The notes under the pieces were generated by a model. The model did not search any database. It was not told where the DNA came from and saw only the letters and a list, made by a program, of their open reading frames with translations. From positions 25,391,321 through 25,455,320 of the forward strand of contig CM063109.1 of the NCBI GenBank assembly GCA_031841125.1: DNA of 64,000 nucleotides, written 5' to 3'. Shown here piece by piece: positions 56,800 to 64,000 of this stretch. The position numbers and the translations under genes are program-made. The DNA comes from Acanthococcus lagerstroemiae (taxonomy: Eukaryota > Arthropoda > Insecta > Hemiptera > Eriococcidae). Position 1 is the stretch's first letter, and each line of letters starts with the position of its first letter.

Positions 56800-58624
56800 C
56801 AGGGTGAGCCAAATTGTTCTCCTTAATTTCAAACATTTCGCAAACATTGGTCGCTTAAGGTAGAATAATGAATAGAACACCAAAATAAAGTAAAAACGAT
56901 GTCGTTTAACTCACGTATTGCTGATTAGTCACAATTTTTCCGTGGACGATGTAATAATGTGAATTCGCTGTGGAACAGTTTTTGAAGTGCAACAAAAATG
57001 TTGTATTAATTCGACGTACATTTAAATAAAAACGAGTTTAAATTAAAAAGACATGAGATCTTGTAGAGGGTAAATAATGTTCCAGAGAGAGAAATAGTAT
57101 AATCTAGAGGCACTTTGGACCGTCTTCGGAATCGGTCTTCCAGGACTAAAAAGAAAACATTGAAAATGGGCATGCGCCCGAAGTCTGCCTCAATTTGGGC
57201 ACCGGGTAGTCCCTACCAAGAAATGCTAAATGACCTCTACTTCATCTCATTACGACGAAAACGAATATCACTCACACGCACTTAGTTCCAATAGGACAAC
57301 TGTACCAGTTTTTGGCGGTGTGTTAGAAGTTTTTGAACAGACTGATTTCCACAATACTCTGCTTCGGTTTTCTTCTAACCCGGACTGAACGCGCTCTGAT
57401 TTTCTTTCTACGGGGATACCTTAGAAGTCAAGTATACGAGGCTAAGCCCGCGGGTTAGTGTCAGTTAGGCACGGCCGATTAGGCGCAGACAATTGGGCGA
57501 AAAGAGGGAGGGTGTCAAGTAGGCGAGAAGATGATTGAGCGCCATAACAAAATTAGGCGTCTAACATAAAAAACGAAGTAATTGGTATTATGAAATATCA
57601 AATGAGTAAAAGACAAATAAATGTAGAATATAAAATGAATAAAAACGGAAAATGAAGCATGTAGAACGTATTCAGTATATCACATGTTATGACCAATGGC
57701 ACGAAGAAATTCGAGTGTGGTACGTGAATCATATACATGCACGATTGTACGGTTCTCTCATGATCACTTGAAGGCGTGAAGCTCAAAACATCCTATGTAG
57801 CAATGTCAAAAATTTACAGGAGAAGCAAAAAACTGTTTCAGCTGAGGTGCAGCTGGTGGGTTTGGTAAAATTGGTGCTCGGCCAATTGTCTGAAGCTTCA
57901 TACACATGTACACGTACAAATTTTGGGGCTCAGTCATGCCTAAGCTAAAAAAATGTTGGTTGACCTTGCGCACATCCTAAGTCCATGGGAAAGACAAAGA
58001 AAAACGTCCTAACTCCTAACAGATTCTTATCAAATGCTTTCTACCACTTTGGAGTTAGGATGTTTTGCATGGATCGCTCACGTAAATTGATGAGAGGATC
58101 ATTTTCGTGACATGAACGCAATCGTTTCATCAAATTCTGCAAAAATGAAACAGACAACCACCGATAGATGTAGTGGGAAATGCAGATAAGAATTCAAAAA
58201 AGAAACTCAATAATGAAACCAGATTTCGCGCCCAGTAGTCTCTCCCGCACCTGAATGTCCATCGCGTCCAGTTGGTTCGCGCCTCATTCTCTGCGGCCAA
58301 TCGGTCGCGCCCAATCGTCCGCGCCTAGTTGCCCGGATCCCAAGCCCGCTGATACCCAGGCCCTGAAAGCGGCGATTCAATGAGAAATAGCGGCAATTTC
58401 CAGAAAACCTATTCGTGTTTCGAATGTACTCGATAATTTCCAAAAAAGACTGGTCGAGGATAAAAAACGTTGCGGCGATTATCTCTTGGAAGTTTGGTTT
58501 AAAAATAGTATTGTATAAATGGCATGGTTTTTACTTTATTTTGCCGTTTCATTCATTATTCTACCTCAAACGACCAATGTTTGCGAAGCGTTTGAAATTA
58601 GAGAGTTCATTTTGGCCCACCCTG
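56800..58624. mobile_element. TA-flanked element with ~100-bp inverted repeats, carrying a nested insertion
   Basis: The left end CAGGGTGAGCCAAATTGTTC and the right end read inward CAGGGTGGGCCAAAATGAAC begin inverted repeats of about 100 bases. They share CTAATTTCAAAC-like, TTCGCAAACATTGGTCG, GGTAGAATAATGAAT and AAAATAAAGTAAAAAC blocks. TA precedes (56798-56799) and follows (58625-58626), as for Tc1/mariner-type insertion. Removing the 890-bp element nested at 57452-58341 and one duplicated 8-mer leaves about 927 bp. No transposase frame is seen. Confidence 0.8.
57452..58341. mobile_element. Nested 890-bp element with terminal GGCGC repeat arrays and 8-bp TSD
   Basis: Exact AAGCCCGC 8-mers flank it (57444-57451 and 58342-58349). 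The ends are GGGTTAGTGTCAGTTAGGCA and, read inward, GGGATCCGGGCAACTAGGCG; over 35 bases about 25 match. Behind each end lies an array of short units built on ATT(G/A)GGCGC: about six on the left (57471-57559) and about seven with a spacing near 16 bases on the right (58228-58335), in opposite orientation. There is no transposase frame in the AT-rich middle. Superfamily unknown; an 8-bp duplication with GGG ends would be compatible with Merlin or hAT relatives. Confidence 0.75.
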
Positions 58625-58626
58625 TA

Positions 58627-59627
58627 GTTGGTGAGATCGGCGGATGTTCATTTATGGCGGTGTGAAAAGATCTACGTATGATTTGGGATAATGCTGGCTG
58701 TGAATTGATCATATTCTATAGTAAATGAGGAAGCGGCGGCGATAACACAATGTATACCCCCAGAAAACAAGGATTTCTGTTTATTCTACGTATGTCAGTC
58801 ATTTCTGTCAGATCTGTTGTTCATTAGTTTCAGCCAAAAAACTAAATGACTGCAATTATTGCGATCGTTTACAGGCGAAAACGAAAAATAGTGATGGTAT
58901 ACGATACCGCATATTGCGTAACTGTTTAGGAAAAAGTTAATCCAATATTCCCGTGTACGAGTAATTACTCTTCTTTAGGAACAAGGTATACGACGGTTAA
59001 ATTCAGAGATTGTATATTCCTTCCCTGTGGAAGGCTATTTTTCAGGATCGAATTTCCGAGAATCCTAAAGAGCTTCAGTGATATACTGCGATAGGCATAA
59101 TGAAACCTGGCTTCTATAATCTGTTTAATTGAGACTGGCTTCTAGGTTTCTGGTACAAACGTCTGTCACGAATCATTGCATGATGTTGCATTTACCGATG
59201 TCACGGTTTACGGTCACATTGAGATGAATTAATCGTTTCATTCGTTGTGATTTTTCGGTGTGATTACCTCCCTCTGGTCACCTACAGCTTCCAGATATGA
59301 ACAATGAATTCGCGTACAAAGCATGGAAAATTATTGTTGTTTTTTTTGTGTGGGAGGGGGGGGGTGGAAGAATGATCACGTTCTTTGTGATGTGTTTAGT
59401 CGTTTACGAGTGGACTACGACTACGCAAATTAGTCGATTAGTGCAATCAGTACTGTCCAAATACATTAAAAAGCCCACTGACGAATGAAAAGTGAATCTG
59501 CAATACATATTCTTAACTGATCTAACAACTGTCATCGAATTCTTCTCGAAATAATGCGTGCAATGCCTCGATATATAGTAAAATTAATAGACTTCCCGCG
59601 AACTAATGAGGTAATTTACTTTTTCAG
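58627..59627. other. Intron stretch before EGF exon 59628
   Basis: Contains a G9-11 run near 59356 and otherwise AT-rich sequence ending in a pyrimidine tract and TTTTTCAG acceptor. No other feature supported. Confidence 0.4.
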
Positions 59628-59842
59628 TGTTCAGAAAAGTGTCCGCGAGGCAAGTACGGCGATAATTGTGCAAATAACTGCACCTGCTCTGGGCCCAACT
59701 TCGAGTGCTCGCCTGTGACCGGCGAATGCAGCTGCGAAAAGGGCTGGGAAGGCGAGAACTGCGAGAAACGACTTTGTCCCGACGGCCTGTACGGAGAATA
59801 TTGCAAAAATACCTGCGAGTGTGTTACCGATAATTCGATCAG
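59628..59842 (+). CDS. drpr: Draper-like receptor: exon with two EGF repeats
   Basis: A 215-base exon between acceptor TACTTTTTCAG and donor GTAAGA enters in phase 0 and leaves two bases. It encodes CSEKCPRGKYGDNC, CTCSGPNFEC and CSCEKGWEGENC, then the start of a further unit, CPDGLYGEYC and CECVTDNSI. The codons are more GC-rich than in the other exons. The second unit departs from the usual NG..C pattern: its CxCVTDNS run continues as CHPWSGQC in the next exon. That is a variant EGF unit also seen within the long arrays of MEGF10-type receptors. An 85-residue minus-strand frame over this exon is a shadow. Confidence 0.9.
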
Positions 59843-59938
59843 GTAAGAAGCGAGAAAAGCTCTGTCAACTTTCGATTTCAAACCAGTTTGAAGAAAGCTG
59901 TTCGGTGCCCTCGACTGCTACATTTCCGTTTATCGTAG

Positions 59939-60114
59939 TTGTCATCCTTGGAGCGGCCAATGCAAGTGTAAGGCGGGCTGGACGGGAGCCACATGCTCGA
60001 GACCGTGTTCGTACTTCACCTACGGCGAAGACTGTCAACAAACGTGCAACTGCAGCAGAAGCGGCACCACCTTACAGTGTTTGCCGAATAATGGAACGTG
60101 TGTATGCAGTTCAG
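59939..60114 (+). CDS. drpr: Draper-like receptor: last EGF exon in the window
   Basis: A 176-base exon follows a 96-base intron with acceptor GTTTATCGTAG and ends at donor GTATGT. One base completes the split codon, then 58 codons follow and one base is left over. It encodes CHPWSGQCKCKAGWTGATC, then CSYFTYGEDC, CNCSRSGTTLQC and CVCSS, continuing the atypical EGF array. The array is unfinished: the next exon, further repeats, transmembrane helix and cytoplasmic tail (in Draper carrying NPxY and ITAM-like motifs) must lie beyond 64000, because no cysteine-rich exon is visible between 60115 and the end. Those downstream domains are expected from the family, not seen. Confidence 0.9.
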
Positions 60115-60960
60115 GTATGTGCGAATAAGTCGTCGATCTTGTGTTTGGTAAAATTACGTAGACACCTACCTTTCCATATCGTGTAGAAGTTGGTTCTTCG
60201 AGTAATTAGTTCATATTTGTGTATTTGTTTCACGCATGCCGGTTGAACTAATAGGTGTAGCGGTGTAAGTATTGAAATTGGAGTAGAATTCGATGCTAAG
60301 GTGTCTGTTGTTCGTCTGCAGTACGACTGATTGAATTCCATTCTGTTTAGAAACAGCGGGGTCGGAATCGGGTTCAGAAGTGCAGTGTCCCTCCTCCAAG
60401 AATGGGAAAGGATGTAAAGCATTATATGTACCCTCTCACAAAAAAAAATTGAAAATTAGTTCAGTAAATTAATAAAAAGCACCTTGAGAGCTTTCAGAGA
60501 TGAGATTGTAAGATTTATCGCTTGTTAACTCAGCCTTCAGGGGTAAAAAAATGTTCGTCGTAATTGTTGATTCAAATTCTTATACCTCTCCCTCTCTCTT
60601 CTAAAGAAAAAAATTGACGTAATTCGTTAGAACTAACTTGTTTCAGCAGACACCCGATGCATTTAAAGTGTGTATCTATGAGGGGGTGGATTTTGGTTGT
60701 GAATAGCATATGTAGATTGACATTCCAGTATACCTGTACAATCCTAGCATGAAAATAGTGATATTTTATGGTGTCGGAAAGTTGTATTTTTGTAGTTCTC
60801 GGACTGAATTTCTGGATCAGTGGAAACGAGTGGAATGTATATTGTTTGACTTTTAGGAATAGCACTTACTTATCCTTGCAGAGGAATATTATATTGCTCA
60901 GCACAGGAGAGGAGGTAGCCTTTTCACAAGTGCAAGCCGCTAACGAGTTGTGCAATCGCA
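60115..60960. other. Intron start after last visible exon
   Basis: Opens with donor GTATGT. No further exon with EGF spacing is found. It contains CTCTCCCTCTCTCTTC near 60585 and ordinary AT-rich sequence up to the hAT element. Confidence 0.5.
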
Positions 60961-60968
60961 CGAGTGAT

Positions 60969-63900
60969 CAGTGGCGGATTAACCCTACTTGACGTAGTAA
61001 GCAAAATTGAGCTGACGCCCCAAAAATGCGCTCCGCGCCTCGCAAAATAAGATCTAATGTCACATGGGAGTACTTATAATTTTTATTACAAACAAAGAAA
61101 AAACGTATGTAATATACTAGTAGTTCATTTTTTGTAGGTACCTTCTACCTAATATCTAAATAGTAATAATAAGAGTAAGTATAACATTCAATTTTTTGCG
61201 TATCTCCTACATAAATTTCTTGCGCGCTTTCACAGCTGCAAATTCATTTAATAAATCCTCATTATTAAAATTTTGAGTGAGATCGTTTTCGATGCACAAC
61301 AAAGATAAACGACTAAATTTGTCGTCCCCGAGAGTCGTTCGCAAAAAGTTTTTTATTCTTTTTAATACGTTAAAGGTACGTTCACCGGTTGCGCTACTAA
61401 TTGGGAGAACAAGGTATAATTTTAATGCGATGAAGACATTTGGAAAAGTAGATTCTACTTTATTCTGGACTATACATTCTAGCATTTCACGTGGAGTCAC
61501 TAATTGAGGATCTCGATTGTCTGCGAGAATGAAGTGCTTGAAGTGAAGATATTCGTTGAATAAGTCATCAGAAACTTCGGACCGATAAAATTCCTGAAAT
61601 ATCTTCATTTTTTCCAGTATGACTTCCTTAGTTTCATCCAAGCAAAACAGAAATTCAAACCGTTGAAAAACCTCATCGTAAACTTTTCCTCTTCTCTCCA
61701 ATTCTGCAATCGCATTGTCTATTACAGCGTAAAAACCCTCAACTTTTAATTTTATGTTCTCATTCATCAGAACTTCTTCTGAACCGGAACTTCATCAAAA
61801 TGTAATTTGCGTTTCCTAAGTCGTTGGGGCGGGTTTGGTCAGGATTTTCATTTTCAGTAACACCAAATTTAGTGCGAACTTCTTCTTGAATCATTTCAAA
61901 ATCATTTCTCATAGTTTGAAAATATTCCCGTAGTGATGACAACAAAGTTCGTACTGTATTCAGTGTATTTGAACTTTTTGGAGGCTCTTGCTAACCTTAT
62001 TAAACCTCTCTAAAATTTTTGTCCAAAATATCAGCATAAAATGTGTAGTGGGTCGTTGTAAATTTTTTAAAATAGAACGTGCTTCTGTACGTGTCAGCCC
62101 ATCTTTACTCTCATCGTCTTTCAACTTCTCCAAACAGTTGACTAAACTAGAATAAGAATTCAATACGGCAGCGGACGCATCGTACCGACAACTCCAACGC
62201 GTCGTAGAAAGAGATTTTGGAGTTTTTATGTTTTGCCCACCTTCTTTAAAAATATTCATCAGTTCATTCCACCGACTAGTAGACGCGGCAAAGAAATTAT
62301 ATAATTGCTGTAAAATAAAAATACTGTGCCGTAATCTGAGAACTATCTGCACACACAGAACGGCTAAATTCAACCTATGCGCTGAGCACGGTACAAATAT
62401 CGCAAATTCATTTAAATTTTTTATGCGCGCTTGTAAGCCATGATATTGACCTGCCATATTGCAGCATTATCGTATGCTTGTCCTCTGCAGTTTTTTATGT
62501 CGATATCAATTTCGTTAAGAACACCAAGTACGTCGTGTAGGAGGTCCTCAGACTTATGACTATGTATAGGTAGGAATTTTATGAAACGTTCTATTGGACG
62601 ATCTTTCTTGATATATCTAAAAACGAAAGTGAGTTGGTCTTTATGCGATAAATCGGGTGTGGAATCGAGAATCAACGAGTAGTACATCGATTTCTTAACC
62701 TCAGTGACTATCTCTTGGAGGACCCCACGTCCCATGAGGTCAATGATTTCGTCGCATATCGCAGACGATAGATAAGAAACGTTTCCCTTTCCGGGGTTGG
62801 CAAATTTTAGTAAATGCTGTTGCATAAATTCGTCATATTTCCCAGGTATTCTAATGCGCCCAAGTAATTTCCATTATGCGCAGAACCTATAATTTCATTT
62901 CTGCCTCTAAATGCCAAACCTCGCGATGACAAAAATTTCACTGTGTGAATTAAACGTTCTATAACAGAGCGCCAGTACAACTTTTCAGCTTCATATTGAC
63001 GCGCCAATTCTACATCAATCCTTCCAGCAGTTCGACTTCGTTGAGTAAATGTAGTAATACATTGTACGTGTTCTTGGCTCTGTTCGTGTGCTTTCGTCGA
63101 CCTGAATTGATTTCTCCAATCAGTGAATCCATGTGAGACAAATTGGCTAGAATTTTCATTACCAAATAATCGGCATGGAAGACAAAACAATGCATTCTTA
63201 GTTGAAGAATAAATCAACCAATTTCGCCGAACCTTCTCACCATTAGACAGAATTGATGAGAAATTACTCCGAGCTAACTTTCTCTTCACGGACTTACCCT
63301 TCATTATATATTCTCGTTCACTTTTCGAAAAATCAATAATATTTAGATCTTGTTGAAATAAGTTTTGATTCTTGATAATGAATTCAATTGTTGCGTCTGT
63401 CATAACCCATTTTGCTGGATCATTCGATGGTGCGAGAAAAATAGTTTCAGTTTCTGGAGATGGAAGCAAGTTCAATGGATTATTTTGGTCTAGAGACCTT
63501 CGCCTATCCACTTCTTCAGACATACACGAATGGGAATGGGAAATCAAAGGCTGGACAGTTTCCTGAGGACCGGATACAGTAGAAATCAAAACTTCTTGAG
63601 ATACAGTCGTAGATGAACTGGGAACTTCTTTAGATGCTGGCAAATCGAACGTATTGGCACAAACAGGGTCTTCTACATCAAGAGCTGACTGGGCAGCAGC
63701 AGTACTACCATCCACAGTACTGGCCTTGCCGTGGGATTGTGATTGGAAAAATGTAGAAATTTTTGGCAAACGCGAAATTCTCTCTTGCTCAGCTTCCTTT
63801 CTCTTTCTGTACTCATAACCGCTTAATTTCTTTTTTGATGCCATTTTCAGAACCTATTAGAGTATACCATATTACCATACCAATCGTACCATTATAATTA

Positions 63901-64000
63901 TATTAATTTTTTACCAGGATTTGAAGTAGGCACGTTGCCTAATTAAAATGAAGAATACAATACATGTATAGCGTACCTTATACACGTTGACACTCAGTGG
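60969..64000 (-). mobile_element. hAT element (ZMYM1/TTF-finger type), truncated by the window edge
   Basis: The left terminus CAGTGGCGGATTAACCC at 60969 is a typical hAT end, preceded by CGAGTGAT, which would be one copy of the 8-bp target duplication. A degraded transposase gene fills 61207-63844 on the minus strand. The opposite terminus is not in the window: the last bases, ACTCAGTGG, are in the same orientation as the left end and so are not the partner inverted repeat. Confidence 0.75.
61207..63844 (-). pseudogene. hAT-family transposase, ZMYM1-like, with at least four frameshifts
   Basis: Starting at an ATG at 63844, a basic N-terminus (KKKLSGYEYRKRK) and low-complexity linker lead to a TTF-type zinc-finger region (NWLIYSSTKNALFCLPCRLF, then GFTDWRN, HEQSQEH). 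Next comes a DUF4371-like RNase H-fold part with SLILDSTPDLSHKDQLTFV, CRGQAYDNA and PCSAHRLNLAV. The end is the hAT C-terminal dimerisation domain (LVLPISSATGERTFNVLKRI, then LRTTLGDDKFSRLSLLCIE). The frame changes near 62850, 62465, 61975 and 61765, so no complete transposase can be made. By family knowledge the enzyme cuts and pastes elements with 8-bp duplications, the same duplication length as the small hAT-like MITEs elsewhere in this window. Their end sequences differ from this element's, so it is not shown to be their source. Confidence 0.9.

Overview
This window is animal nuclear DNA, almost certainly from an insect. It contains GT-AG introns, codon-spaced exons separated by kilobases, AT-rich non-coding DNA, and mobile elements typical of arthropods (RNase H-bearing LINE with a DUF4780-type ORF1, RTE LINEs, ZMYM1-type hAT, BEL/Pao fragment, tRNA-headed SINE). 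A hemipteran-like genome is my guess from repeat style only; the sequence does not prove an order.

One host gene is recognisable. Seven plus-strand exons between 19369 and 60114 join in perfect reading phase (1,193 coding bases, about 397 residues). They encode part of an EMI domain, a CCxGY Nimrod-type motif and a run of atypical 8-Cys EGF repeats. This is the extracellular architecture of Draper/MEGF10 engulfment receptors. The signal-peptide exon lies upstream and was not found. The remaining EGF repeats, transmembrane segment and cytoplasmic tail lie beyond the window. The introns are very large (intron after the EMI exon: 22 kb) and are where nearly all the mobile DNA sits.

Layout: 1-19368 has no recognised gene. 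It holds short nonautonomous transposons, tandem repeats and two CpG-rich stretches. 19496-41571 is the giant intron, with a Harbinger-like MITE, two copies of a 455-bp tRNA-derived SINE (one interrupted by a strange palindromic element carrying a Pao reverse-transcriptase fragment), a nearly intact 5.3-kb LINE with an 11-bp target duplication, and a decayed RTE LINE. 41741-59627 holds further exons, hAT-like MITEs, a second fragment of the same RTE family, and an 890-bp element with repeat arrays at both ends nested inside a TA-flanked inverted-repeat element. 60969-64000 is a decayed hAT element running off the end.

Many element boundaries are fixed directly by target-site duplications that I read on both sides (8 bp for at least seven hAT-like elements, 5 bp for the palindromic element, 10 bp for the SINEs, 11 bp for the LINE, TTA for the Harbinger-like MITE, TA for two inverted-repeat elements). 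The most unusual objects are the palindromic/Pao composite at 27629-28099 and the array-ended element at 57452-58341. No transposase is visible for either.
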